Source: Megaustenia siamemsis
Taxonomy: Eukaryota > Mollusca > Gastropoda > Stylommatophora > Ariophantidae
Length of the DNA: 64,000 nucleotides
Direction: 5' to 3'
NCBI GenBank assembly: GCA_032433765.1
Contig: JAVIAB010000102.1
Span: forward strand, 14,189,358-14,253,357
The position numbers and the translations under genes are program-made. The notes under the pieces were generated by a model that saw nothing but the letters and a program-made list of their open reading frames with translations, made no database searches and was not told where the DNA came from. Of this stretch, positions 52,380 to 63,319 are shown in pieces. Within the stretch, counting starts at the first letter, position 1; every line of letters begins with the position of its first letter.

Positions 52380-52700
52380 CTTTGTGGGCCAGTGGTGTCC
52401 AAATATCCGCCCGCGGGCCAGATCCGACACTATCTATCTATCTATTGACCTTTCGAGCCGTAGCCGGCCCGTAGGGCGTAGACCAAGATACTCCTTCTCT
52501 TATCTGAATTGTTGTTCTAGCAGTTTTTAATCCTTTTAAAGATATTTTATCAAATCTCGCCATTTGTCTCTGTTCTGTGCAAACAGCTCTATCTCATTGA
52601 GGATGTCGATTCCTGCTGCTCTTGCCTCTCTCATCAATGTAGATCCGACACGCTAGACTATTTTTCTTGGCCATTGAAACGTCCACAGAAACTACAATAT
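52380..52700. mobile_element. hAT-like terminal fragment, interrupted by a LINE
   Basis: CAGTGGTGTCCAAATATCCG then CCCGCGGGCC (52390-52419) resembles the CAGTGGTGTCCAAA--CGGCCCGCGGGCC type of hAT end. After the LINE piece it appears to continue at 52652 (GCTAGACTATTTTTCTTGGC). No transposase is present. The assignment rests on terminal similarity only. Confidence 0.45.
52431..52640 (-). mobile_element. LINE 3' fragment with 11-bp target duplication
   Basis: On the minus strand it encodes MREARAAGIDILNEIELFAQ then NRDKWRDLIKYL, a non-LTR RT C-terminal end. Its 3' tail is (GATA)n (52431-52445 on plus). AGATCCGACAC flanks it at 52420-52430 and 52641-52651. Confidence 0.75.
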
Positions 52701-52827
52701 TAAATATCTATAAGTAAAACCCAATGTTCCAGTCACTAAAAAAAAACAACTTCTGATACAAACAATAATCAAAGGTTTAATTTATAGTTGACGCTGCAAA
52801 GGTGCTCTTCTGTCTCAGGTGATAGCG

Positions 52828-53479
52828 TGCAAGCATTATTCTTCTTCTTCTACCTTTTAGCTCCCAGTGGAGCATAGGTCTTCAACAAACACTTTCCAAG
52901 TCGTTCTGTTTTTTGCAATTCTTTTAAGATCATTCCATGTCTTCCCCATCATCTTCATCTCTGCTTCGATCTGTCTTCTCCAAGAATTCCTTGGTCTTCC
53001 TCTTTGTCTTTTCCCCCGGGGATTCCAAAAAAGGGTCTGTTGTGTAATACTCTCAGTTGGCTTCCGTAGTGTGTGTCCTATCCATCGCCATCGTCTACGC
53101 TGTATCTCTTTATCCACTGGTATGTGACCGGTACATTTCCATAATTCCACGTTAGTGACTTTGTCCTGCCATTTCCATCCCTTTATTCTGCGTAACCATC
53201 CATTAATGAAAGTCTGTACCTTCGTGATTGTCAATTTTGACAATTTTTATTTTTGTATTTAACCTAATTTCTTTGGATTTCCATATGTTTCCCAGTGCAA
53301 TGAAAGCTCCTCTTGCTTTGGATATTCTTGTTTTGGTATCATTTTCTGTTCCTCCCTCTTTATCTATATTACTACCCAGATATATGTAAGATTGTACATC
53401 TAGTAGAGGTATTTCTCCTAGTTTTATTTGGTTATTGCCAACTGCATTATTATATGTTATTATATATGCAAGCATTATT
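52828..53479 (-). mobile_element. L-C LINE, 5'-truncated, perfect 13-bp target duplication
   Basis: The insert (52841-53466) lies between two TGCAAGCATTATT copies. On the minus strand it encodes VQSYIYLGSNIDKEGGTEND and RISKARGAFIALGNIWKSKE. After a deletion it goes on with TKVQTFINGWLRRIKGWKWQ, IQRRRWRWIGHTLRKP and GKRQRGRPRNSWRRQIEAE, closing at VEDLCS. It ends with a (GAA)n tail at 52841-52853. The expected LLYG-ETW thumb motif is lost at the deletion near 53240. The plus-strand frames over it are shadows. Confidence 0.9.
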
Positions 53480-53489
53480 ACTTATTACT

Positions 53490-54015
53490 AAATCCCATAT
53501 TGTCATGTTTGACGGTACTCTACTAAATCCCATATTGTCATGTTTGACGGTACTCTACTTAATCCCATATTGTCATTTTTAACGGTACTCTACTAAATAC
53601 CATATTGTTATGTTTGACGGTACTCTACTAAATCCCATATTGTCATGATTGACTGTACTCTACTAAATACCATATTGTTATGTTTGACGGTACTCTACTA
53701 AATCCCATATTGTCATGTTTGACGGTACTCTACTAAATCCCATATTGTCATGTTTAACGGTACTCTATTAAATCCCATGTTATGTTTGACGGTACTCTAT
53801 TAAATCCCATATTGTCATGTTTAACGGTACTCTATTAAATCCCATATTGTTATGTTTAACGGTACTCTATTAAATCCCATATTGTTATGTTTGACGGTAC
53901 TCTATTAAATCCCATATTGTTATGTTTGACGGTACTCTATTAAATCCCATATTGTCATGTTTAACGGTACTCTATTAAATCCCATATTGTTATGTTTGAC
54001 GGTACTCTAAGTTTG
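53490..54015. repeat. Minisatellite, 35-bp unit, about 15 copies
   Basis: The unit is TACTCTACTAAATCCCATAT then TGTCATGTTTGACGG. Variants CTATTAAAT and TTATG replace CTACTAAAT and TCATG in the 3' half. One unit (about 53767) lacks ATATTGTC. Confidence 0.94.
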
Positions 54016-54029
54016 ACACTCTGGTCCTG

Positions 54030-55690
54030 ACCTTGGCTAGAATCCGGCCATCGATCAACCTTCAAGACAGACACAAGATATTTCTACAAAGAAGTAAAAG
54101 CAACAAGCGCGAAAAAAAAAGCCACGATCCTACTTAGCTCATAAATGACAAAGACGAACAGCCAATATCAAATGACTAACAAATGCGACAGAGATGGAAA
54201 GAATATTTTGAAGACCTATTAAACCGTCTACCAATAACACAACAAAAATCACGCAAGCACAAACACTGAACCAAACATCATAAAAGAGGAAATCTAAGAG
54301 GTAATCAAATATGCACCAAGAAACAAAGCACCGGGGGTAGATAACATACCAGTAGAAATAATAGCAGCAGCAGAAAGAAACAGGATTACATGCCTGCACA
54401 AACATTTCAATTTCAATGCAGCATGACACCAACAAATAGCACCAAAAGACTGGCAACAGGTAATCATCGTACCAATATTGAAAAATAAAGGTAGCTAGAG
54501 AGACTGCAATCAATATAGAGCTGTATCGCTACTCAGCCATGTAGGAAAGTTATACGCTAAAATTGTGGGAAAAAGGCTGAGGCCAATAATAGAACTACAG
54601 TTAAGCAATTCTCAAAAAAACTTTTTTTTTTTGGGGGGGGGGGGGGGCAGAGGATGTTCCGACGCTCTATTCACCCTTAAACAACTTGGAGAAAAGACAA
54701 CAGCAACATACGGAGTCAGCCAACGTCTAACCAACTTAATTAAAAGTCCCTACATCAACAGCAGCTGCACAGTCACAACAGCAGCAGGCTACACAGACTA
54801 CTTCGAAATTATCAGTTGTAAGACATGGGTGCGTGCTATCCCTCCTACTGTTTATTGCATACATGGAGTATATATGCAAGTTAGCCAAAGCATCAGAGAC
54901 AGAGGAGATCAACGAGCTTCTATTTGCAGACGATCAGGCAATAGTACATATAAAAATAGAAGACCTACAAGAACACGTAAATAGACTCAACAGCACATGC
55001 ACACAATACAACATGAAAATCAACATCAACAAAATATGTCAGGAATGAATATTGCAAAAGAGAACCAGAGCATCAACATAACTTTAGAAGGCAGACAACT
55101 AAATCAAGTTGAGCAATTTAAATATCTAGGAAGTCTAGTGGAAACGAAAATTCACAAACAGCAAAAATAGACTCATGATGCAACAAAACTTGTCTAATCA
55201 TTGGACAACTATCACCACTATTGTCTAACAAAGGAAATAGCTCTAGAGGCAAAACGGGCACTGTACAATACAAGCTTCATTCCAACGCTGTGCCTGTCCT
55301 GTACCCTAGATACAAGAACAATAATAAAAATAAACTCTACTGAGATTAAATGTGTTAAACGAATGACAGGAAACAGCATGAGAGATAAGATCAGAAATGA
55401 AGAACTGAGAAAAAAAAAGCTAGGAATAACCCCCGCCATAGAATATATAAAGAAACACCAGATAAAATGGTCTGGCCGCGTGACAAGGCAGAAATCATAA
55501 CACAACACAAGGAGCCTCCAATAAACGTTGCGAGAACACCAGACCAAGGGTCGACCACGAACAAGTTGGATTGACGGACTAGTAGAAACACTAGGAAACA
55601 TAACAGCAGCAGAGGCGAACAGAAGAACTAAAGACTGCAAATTATATCTCTCCTCGACGCTGAAAGTTAAATGAGGAAGGAAAGAAAAAG
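54030..55690 (+). pseudogene. L-B LINE reverse transcriptase pseudogene
   Basis: In order, with frameshifts: FYKEVKATSAKKKA, MRQRWKEYFEDLLNRLP (54190), APRNKAPGVDNIPVEI-like (54315), PKDWQQVIIVPILKNKG (54445) and NQYRAVSLLSHVGKLYAKIV (54515). Then RGCSDALFTLKQLGEK (54645), YGVSQRLTNLIKSPYINS (54710), GCVLSLLLFIAYMEYI (54825), LLFADDQAIVHIKIEDL (54920) and NMKININK. Later come KEIALEAKRALYNTSFIPTL and EIKCVKRMTGNSMRDKIRNE (55340), closing KKHQIKWSGRVTR. This is the RT domain and C-terminus of a non-LTR retrotransposon. The AFDRVPR segment with the first catalytic Asp is deleted after 54690. A T10G16 run replaces the GFRKG motif. FADD is kept. Its tail is GGAAGGAAAG. Clade not resolved. Confidence 0.88.
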
Positions 55691-55905
55691 AGGGAAAAGA
55701 TGAAGACCTACCTTTAAGCTGGCCACCTCTGTTGTAGGTCAAAATGTCGGCAAGAAAAGACAAATCTCGAAAGTGAGAAGACATAGCTTACTTCCTGCTC
55801 GGTTAGTTCCCTTGTTAAAGCTACAGACATTATGACAATTGACGAGTAGGTACAAGGTAACCAGGCACAAACATTAAGCCTTGTCTTCCACAGGAATCTT
55901 CTATT
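55691..55905. other. Spacer, no feature seen
   Basis: Short unique-looking sequence. Confidence 0.35.
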
Positions 55906-55908
55906 CTT

Positions 55909-55910
<2 letters not shown>

Positions 55911-55985
<75 letters not shown>
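55911..55985. repeat. (CT)n microsatellite
   Basis: About 37 CT repeats. Confidence 0.97.
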
Positions 55986-55988
<3 letters not shown>

Positions 55989-56328
55989 ATAAATCACAGG
56001 TGTCATGGAATGAGGACAAGTGTGTAACTAGGTCAGCTGCAGGGCAAACTAGGGCGAACAGGTTCTGACTTACTATGCATTGGCCTCTCCTTTCACCGTC
56101 TTTGCACGTGCAGGCTAACGAGAACATCCCGCCATATGGGCGTAGACGCCTATGTTTATAATTTACGCTGTTTATTTGCTTCGTGTCTGCGCAGTTTCTG
56201 AATGAAGCAAATACGAAACTTCCAATATTTCTAGCTGCAGCAACATGCCAGTTCAGATCACAGAGCCCGGTTTTACAAGTTTGAACTCTTGAACTCTGAG
56301 CCTAGACTTTGTAGACATTATTATATAC
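55986..56328. other. Spacer, no feature seen
   Basis: No recognised gene or repeat. Confidence 0.4.
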
Positions 56329-56329
56329 T

Positions 56330-56712
56330 TCTCTGTCTTCTTCTTCTCTTTTTCTCCTCTTTCTCCACTTCTTGTATTCCACCTCCTATTGTTCTTCTAT
56401 TACTCTTCTTCTATTACTCTTGTTCTTCCCTCTCCTCTTCTTCTTCTTCCTCTTCTTCTACCTCTGCTTCGTCCTCTTATTCTTCTTACTTTTCTTCTTC
56501 CTCTTCTTCATCTTTCTCTATTCCCACATCATCTTCTTCGTTCTCTTTATCCTCCTCCACCTCTTCTTCTTCTTCCTCATCTTCTTTCCCTTCTTCCTCT
56601 TTATCTTTCCCTATTTTTTCTTCTTTCTCTTCTTCCTCTTCTTTCTCTTCTTCCTCTTCTTCCTCTTCTTTCTCTCCTTCCTCTTCTTCTTCCTCTTCTT
56701 CTACTGCTTCGT
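56330..56712. repeat. (TCT/TCC)n polypyrimidine tract
   Basis: About 380 bp almost purely C/T on the plus strand. Poly-S, L, F and (minus) E/K frames of up to 146 codons are compositional. Confidence 0.95.
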
Positions 56713-56724
56713 TCACCAGATGAC

Positions 56725-56805
56725 TACTCCTCATCGTTTGCCCTTAAAGTTGTACTGTGGTTTACATAAAGCTTTCGACCAAATGCATCCGTCTTCATTA
56801 TGGCA
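56725..56805 (-). repeat. Family-4 3' module fragment
   Basis: CCTCATCGTTTGCCCTTAAA, GTTGTACTGTGGTTTACA and CGACCAAATGCATCCGTC match the reverse of family 4 (compare 48340-48442). Diverged. Confidence 0.45.
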
Positions 56806-57008
56806 CTTTTGATTAGCTGGTTGCCTTCTCAATCTCGATCCTTAAGCGTTTGGCTATTCTAGATTGTCTGTATAAAGTGTTCCCCGAAGTGATGAAGTAG
56901 GATCTGGATAGATCTGCTTCAACGATTCTTACGAAAGCTGTCAACTTTTACGTCACTGACCGGTTTTACTCCTGTGCGGTTGTAATATAGTCAATATGGT
57001 TATGGTTA
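56806..57008. other. Spacer, no feature seen
   Basis: No recognised gene or repeat. Confidence 0.35.
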
Positions 57009-57009
57009 T

Positions 57010-57417
57010 GGAAGACCCCGGTATCACTGCAGACAAATTAAAATCCATAATTGCTCAACCGGCCGTGCCAGTGGAATCATCCGAATTAATATTTCATCTC
57101 TAAAAAAAAAAGGTAGCTGCAATCCCCATCGTAGCAGTCGCAGAACACGCCAAAAGACATAAGGCGAAACCGCACAGAAAGTGAACACAACCATCTGTTC
57201 CCCGTCATACGATATCATCATTCATCGTAAGCAATTGGAATATCGAAACACGATCAAAACGGATGAAACGCACAGCTCACGGTGTGTGCACAGAGCACTT
57301 AACTCAGTAGTTCCAGCAGTAAACCGGGCTTGGAATATGAGGAAACTGCAACAATGAACACTTTTCAGACACAGCGTTTAACGGTTCCTGTCGCCTATCC
57401 GCCATATTGACAGGAAG

Positions 57418-57420
<3 letters not shown>
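57010..57420 (-). repeat. Unclassified interspersed repeat U1, copy 2
   Basis: Reverse complement of 15705-16130 over its full length, from CCGGTATCACTGCAGAC to CGCCATATTGACAGGAAGC. A poly-A insertion (A10) lies at about 57103. It abuts the (TA)n tract. Confidence 0.75.

Positions 57421-57496
<76 letters not shown>
57420..57496. repeat. (TA)n microsatellite
   Basis: About 38 TA repeats. Confidence 0.97.
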
Positions 57497-58245
57497 CTTT
57501 TGGATATAAACTATTGTTGATGTTGTATATTCTTCAAATATCTACATTTTACAGTTTTTGTCTTATTATTATTATTTTGTTTGGGTATATATTTTTCCTA
57601 CTACGTTTCATTTCAGTAGTTGCGGTCTTTACTCTTTGTCTTTATTGGCACAATGTTGGCAGAACTACTTTGTTTTATAGTGCACTATTTTCTATCAATT
57701 GAGAAATTATTTGTTTTCTGTTACTGGCTTTAATTGAAACGAATACATTGTATATTGGATTTAGCAATAGAGATATGGACAACACAGCAGAAAGATATAA
57801 TAAGTGGAGATGTTGTCTCTGGTATATTGGCACTCGAGTGCTGTGAGTTAATCTTTCATTTTGATTGATGAGCACAGACTCCTCCCACTAATTATTATGC
57901 AGACTTTCGTGTCATATCCTTTCGGTTACATTATTTCAAATTGTATTCGCATTTATCGATACGTGACTGGGCAAAATCGCTCAGATACTCATATTTTATC
58001 TCCCCTTCTCTCTTTTTTAAATATTTGTTGTTAATCTATATTCTGTTGTTGACCTTCTGAATTGTGCTGACCTGGTATGTTCTATAATTCGGTTCTATCA
58101 TCGCCCTATTTGCTCTATCGCGTTTTCGTGTGGATATTCTATTGTAAATCCGTTCTATTACTTCTCTACTTGATCTTTCACTAGTGGTTATCAAAACTCT
58201 AAGGAATTTGGGCACATTAGCTCCGTGTCATCATTTATGTGTCGT
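57497..58245. other. Spacer, no feature seen
   Basis: AT-rich. Short frames here have no similarity I recognise. A loose repeat (TTCTATTATTCGGTTCTAT, ATTCTATTGTAAATCCGTTC) lies at 58080-58170. Confidence 0.4.
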
Positions 58246-58549
58246 CTCCACATCGAGGACCTCGGTGCTGAGTGGTTAGTGTGCTCGCTTCCTGACCTGA
58301 AGGGTCCGGGTTCAATCCTCAGCAGTGGCGGATTATTTTTTTTTTCGGACTGACAAGGCTCCGGGGTTCACCCAGCCTCAAAAAGTGGGTACCACATATT
58401 TTTCTGAGAAGTAAAGGCGGCTTGGATGATACCGACCACATCATCCAAAATGTGCCGTGGTCATACACAAATATGGTCACTAACACTATATTCCCCATAC
58501 ACCTAGGAAAGCGTGGAGGGTAGCTTTACCTTTTACTCCACATCGAGGA
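58246..58549 (+). mobile_element. Family-2 tRNA SINE, 14-bp target duplication
   Basis: The SINE (58260-58535) lies between perfect CTCCACATCGAGGA copies (58246-58259 and 58536-58549). The head has TGCTGAGTGGTTAGTGTGCT and B box GGGTTCAATCC. The body (GGGTTCACCCAGCCTC, GGTACCACATATTTTTCTG, GATACCGACCACATCATCC, GGTCACTAACACTATATTCC) is clearly the family-1 body on a different head. The tail is TTTACCTTTTA. Confidence 0.88.
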
Positions 58550-58784
58550 TTGACTACCTTGGAGCCAATTCCCTCTGTTTCTTGCCTTGATAGGTGCCAT
58601 AGGTTCTCCTGTCCGTCTATCGATGTCGGTCTACTTTAGTGTTTGTGCCTCGATCTCTTTACCTTGTATTTTCTGATTGGCTCGTGAAGGTAACCGATAA
58701 ATTGGTCGATCCGGTCATTCTTAAACTGTTAACACAGGTTCTGTTTTAAAAAATATATATATATATTGCAAGATTCCACCATGA

Positions 58785-59040
58785 AAAGAAGTGGAGTCTC
58801 GCTGTCTTGGTGGTGGTGTGCTCGCTCCTCGATCAGAAGAGGTCAGGTTCGATTCCAAAAAATGGTGGATTTTATTTTGTTTCGGACCAACAAAGTTCCT
58901 GAGCACTCAGCCTCTAAAAATTAATTAGTACCCAGATATTTTTTATATGGAGTAAAGGCGGCCTGGCGTGATACTAATCACACCACCTTGAAATTTTCTG
59001 TGGATTAATATGGTCGCAGTCACCATGCGTCTAGAAAGAT
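58785..59040 (+). mobile_element. Family-2 tRNA SINE, old copy
   Basis: Diverged head (TGGTGGTGTGCTCGCTCC, B box AGGTTCGATTCC) and body (GAGCACTCAGCCTC, GATATTTTTTATATGGAGTA, GATACTAATCACACCACC). Older than the 58246 copy. Confidence 0.7.
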
Positions 59041-59094
59041 ATGGACACCTTTATATAATCAACAAGTAAGCTGAGAAGGGTCTGTAATCAAAAT

Positions 59095-59400
59095 GTATAT
59101 ATGTGTCAGGATTGAAGAACAACAGAACTGGTCAAGTCCCTGCTTCATCTCCTAGCGGTGCTGCTTGGAAGAGACTAATCCAGTCTGGCCAAGCGAGTAG
59201 GGACCCACAAGGGAAGCCGATCTGATACTCAGAAGTTTCGTGCTGAAGTCACATGTTTTGGACCAGAAAGCGCAAATATCAATTATGCTTTAAACCCACA
59301 ATACAACGCTTCTACGTCCACGGAACGTCCTTTCAATGGCGGATGGCGAAGATGATTATCCATTCCTTTAATAGTCAACGGGTGAACTCCAGAAAGAAAG
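59095..59400 (+). repeat. Interspersed repeat family 4, copy 3
   Basis: Landmarks: GTCAGGATTGAAGAACAACA, CAGTCTGGCCAAGCGAGTAG, GAAGTCACATGTTTTGGACC, CAATGGCGGATGGCGAAG, GTCAACGGGTGAAC. Confidence 0.72.
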
Positions 59401-59584
59401 GAAATATAGTTTGGATATTTGTTAGTATATCCTTGAAGAAGTTTATATAAAATGTATGAGGAATACAATGCATCTCATCTCTGTGTAGCAAGGCTGTTGA
59501 ATTCAGGAGGAGATACCAAGAACAAATGACGTCATTCTGAAGTGATCACTGCCCCAAGTCCCCCGCCTCCGTGATCGATAAAAA
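59401..59584. other. Spacer
   Basis: No feature seen. Confidence 0.35.
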
Positions 59585-62375
59585 ACAGCTATCCTGTCAT
59601 AGGGGAGAATCTTCAGGACTCCTACTGGCCTCATCAAACATGGCAGCTATCCTGTCATAGGGGAGAATCTTCAGCACTCCTACTGGCCTCTTCAAACATG
59701 GCAGCTATCCTGTCATAGGGGAGAATCTTCAGGACTCCTACTGGCCTCATCAAACATGGCAGCTATCCTGTCATAGGGGAGAATCTTCAGGACTCCTACT
59801 GGCCTCATCAAACATGGCAGCTATCCTGTCATAGGGGAGAATCTTCAGGACTCCTACTGGCCTCATCAAAACATGGCAGCTATCCTGTCATAGGGGAGAA
59901 TCTTCAGGACTCCTACTGGCCTCATCAAACATGGCAGCTATCCTGTCATAGGGGAGAATCTTCAGGACTCCTACTGGCCTCATCAAACATGGCAGCTATC
60001 CTGTCATAGGGGAGAATCTTCAGGACTCCTACTGGCCTCATCAAACATGGCAGCTATCCTGTCATAGGGGAGAATCTTCAGGACTCCTACTGGCCTCATC
60101 AAACATGGCAGCTATCCTGTCATAGGGGAGAATCTTCAGGACTCCTACTGGCCTCATCAAACATGGCAGCTATCCTGTCATAGGGGAGAATCTTCAGGAC
60201 TCCTACTGGCCTCATCAAACAAGGCAGCTATCCTGTCATAGGGGAGAATCTTCAGGACTCCTACTGGCCTCTTCAAACATGGCAGCTATCCTGTCATAGG
60301 GGAGAATCTTCAGGACTCCTACTGGCCTCTTCAAACATGGCAGCTATCCTGTCATAGGGGAGAATCTTCAGGACTCCTACTGGCCTCATCAAACATGGCA
60401 GCTATCCTGTCATAGGGGAGAATCTTCAGGACTCCTACTGGCCTCATCAAACATGGCAGCTATCATGTCATAGGGGAGAATCTTCAGGACTCCTACTGGC
60501 CTCATCAAACATGGCAGCTATCCTGTCATAGGGGAGAATCTTCAGGACTCCTACTGGCCTCTTCAAACATGGCAGCTATCCTGTCATAGGGGAGAATCTT
60601 CAGGACTCCTACTGGCCTCTTCAAACATGGCAGCTATCCTGTCATAGGGGAGAATCTTCAGGACTCCTACTGGCCTCATCAAACATGGCAGCTATCCTGT
60701 CATAGGGGAGAATCTTCAGGACTCCTACTGGCCTCATCAAACATGGCAGCTATCCTGTCATAGGGGAGAATCTTCAGGACTCCTACTGGCCTCTTCAAAC
60801 ATGGCAGCTATCCTGTCATAGGGGAGAATCTTCAGGACTCCTACTGGCCTCATCAAACATGGCAGCTATCCTGTCATAGGGGAGAATCTTCAGGACTCCT
60901 ACTGGCCTCATCAAACATGGCAGCTATCCTGTCATAGGGAGAATCTTCAGGACTCCTACTGGCCTCTTCAAACATGGCAGCTATCCTGTCATAGGGGAGA
61001 ATCTTCAGGACTCCTACTGGCCTCTTCAAACATGGCAGCTATCCTGTCATAGGGGAGAATCTTCAGGACTCCTACTGGCCTCATCAAACATGGCAGCTAT
61101 CCTGTCATAGGGGAGAATCTTCAGGACTCTACTGGCCTCTTCAAACATGGCAGCTATCCTGTCATAGGGGAGAATCTTCAGGACTCCTACTGGCCTCATC
61201 AAACATGGCAGCTATCCTGTCATAGCGGAGAATCTTCAGGACTCCTACTGGCCTCATCAAACATGGCAGCTATCCTGTCATAGGGGAGAATCTTCAGGAC
61301 TCCTACTGGCCTCATCAAACATGGCAGCTATCCTGTCATAGGGGAGAATCTTCAGGACTCCTACTGGCCTCTTCAAAACATGGCAGCTATCCTGTCATAG
61401 GGGAGAATCTTCAGGACTCCTACTGGCCTCTTCAAACATGGCAGCTATCCTGTCATCGGGGAGAATCTTCAGGACTCCTACTGGCCTCATCAAACATGGC
61501 AGCTATCCTGTCATAGGGGAGAATCTTCAGGACTCCTACTGGCCTCATCAAACATGGCAGCTATCCTGTCATAGGGAGAATCTTCAGGACTCCTACTGGC
61601 CTCATCAAACATGGCAGCTATCCTGTCATAGGGGAGAATCTTCAGGACTCCTACTGGCCTCTTCAAACATGGCAGCTATCCTGTCATAGGGGAGAATCTT
61701 CAGGACTCCTACTGGCCTCTTCAAACATGGCAGCTATCCTGTCATAGGGGAGAATCTTCAGGACTCCTACTGGCCTCATCAAACATGGCAGCTATCCTGT
61801 CATAGGGGAGAATCTTCAGGACTCCTACTGGCCTCATCAAACATGGCAGCTATCCTGTCATAGGGGAGAATCTTCAGGACTCCTACTGGCCTCTTCAAAC
61901 ATGGCAGCTATCCTGTCATAGGGGAGAATCTTCAGGACTCCTACTGGCCTCTTCAAACATGGCAGCTATCCTGTCATAGGGGAGAATCTTCAGGACTCCT
62001 ACTGGCCTCATCAAACATGGCAGCTATCCTGTCATAGGGGAGAATCTTCAGGACTCCTACTGGCCTCTTCAAACATGGCAGCTATCCTGTCATAGGGGAG
62101 AATCTTCAGGACTCCTACTGGCCTCATCAAACATGGCAGCTATCCTGTCATAGGGGAGAATCTTCAGGACTCCTACTGGCCTCATCAAACATGGCAGCTA
62201 TCCTGTCATAGGGGAGTATCTTCAGGACTCCTACTGGCCTTATCAAACATGGCAGCTATCCTGTCATAGGGGAGAATCTTCAGGACTCCTACTGGCCTCT
62301 TCAAACATGGCAGCTATCCTGTCATAGGGGAGAATCTTCAGGACTCCTACTGGCCTCTTCAAACATGGCAGCATG
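59585..62375. repeat. Minisatellite, 58-bp unit, about 48 copies
   Basis: The unit is CATGGCAGCTATCCTGTCAT, AGGGGAGAATCTTCAGGACT, CCTACTGGCCTCWTCAAA. W (TCATC/TCTTC) is the main variable base. Units are almost identical. Rare one-base indels (AGGGAG at 60937 and 61574, AAAACATGG at 59868 and 61376, ACTCTACTGG at 61125) and point variants (AAGGCAG at 60221, ATCATGTC at 60471, TAGCGG at 61225) mark individual units. Confidence 0.98.
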
Positions 62376-63255
62376 TGAGCTGAGAGCGATAACAGTGCTG
62401 GCCTCTACTATGGAAGGACTGGACCGGGAAACAAGTTACTTGCTCTCACTACTAATGAAATTCAGGTACAGAAGAAATGGGAGACAAATAACAAGAAAAA
62501 TAGGTAGAGGAACAGAAAAAAGAGAAGGAAGAAGAAGTTTCATCAATCTCAGGACAATGTACAACGACTACATTTTTTTTCTCTCACTCTTTTTAAGTTA
62601 AAAACTTCACCTTTAATGGGATTGAACGAATGCTCATTTTATTAGAAGTCCACTGATTTACCCCTCTCAGTTTAAATTAAAACAACCAGTTATTTTGAAA
62701 CATGGCTTGCGTATGTGTGAGAGGGAGGGGGGGGGGAAGAGAGCTAAAGATTGCGTTCTATAAATAAGTAAGTTATGTAAAACACGTGTAAACAATTATA
62801 AGTGCAAACTAATTTTCTGAAAATCTAGCTTCCTGTTTTTATCATCCGTATTATCACTAATCTCCAGGGAAAATAAGAATTATTGAAAGTAAAATAATAA
62901 TTTTATGAAGGAAAATAACAATAACAGTTATACGAAGTAAAATAACAAAAACAATTATATGAAGAAAATGCAATTTTTCAAAATAATAGTTCGACACTAA
63001 AGTTATATCTGTCAGTTGGAGTAGACTATGAAAATGTCTGATTTATCCATTCAAAACGTTGTCGTCTTTATAAGTGAGCACCTCTAAAGTCGAAGGATAT
63101 CTGCCTGTGTGGTGAGAAAACACCCAGAGGACACTCTTAGCTGATTGTTGTGTAGGATGCAAGTGTTTACTGGGAACAAAACAATTATTTACACAAAATA
63201 ATGTTGCTGCAAAGACCCACATGTCATTGTGGCTTCATCAAAGGTTAACAGCTAG
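62376..63255. other. Spacer, no supported gene
   Basis: The 78-codon frame at 62365 starts inside the array and has no recognised domain. A G9 run lies at 62727. 63083-63125 shares AAGTCGAAGGATATCTGCCT with 22328. No gene. Confidence 0.45.
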
Positions 63256-63257
63256 TA

Positions 63258-63315
63258 AACGCAGACAAACAAACAAACAAACAAACAAACAAACAAACAA
63301 ACAAACAAACAAACA
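63258..63315. repeat. (ACAA)n microsatellite
   Basis: About 13 ACAA repeats. Confidence 0.95.
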
Positions 63316-63319
63316 TCGA

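Noticed and set aside
56289..56812. Serine- or leucine-rich frames of up to 146 codons and an acidic minus-strand frame
   Set aside because: They translate a polypyrimidine tract; all frames are open and compositional.
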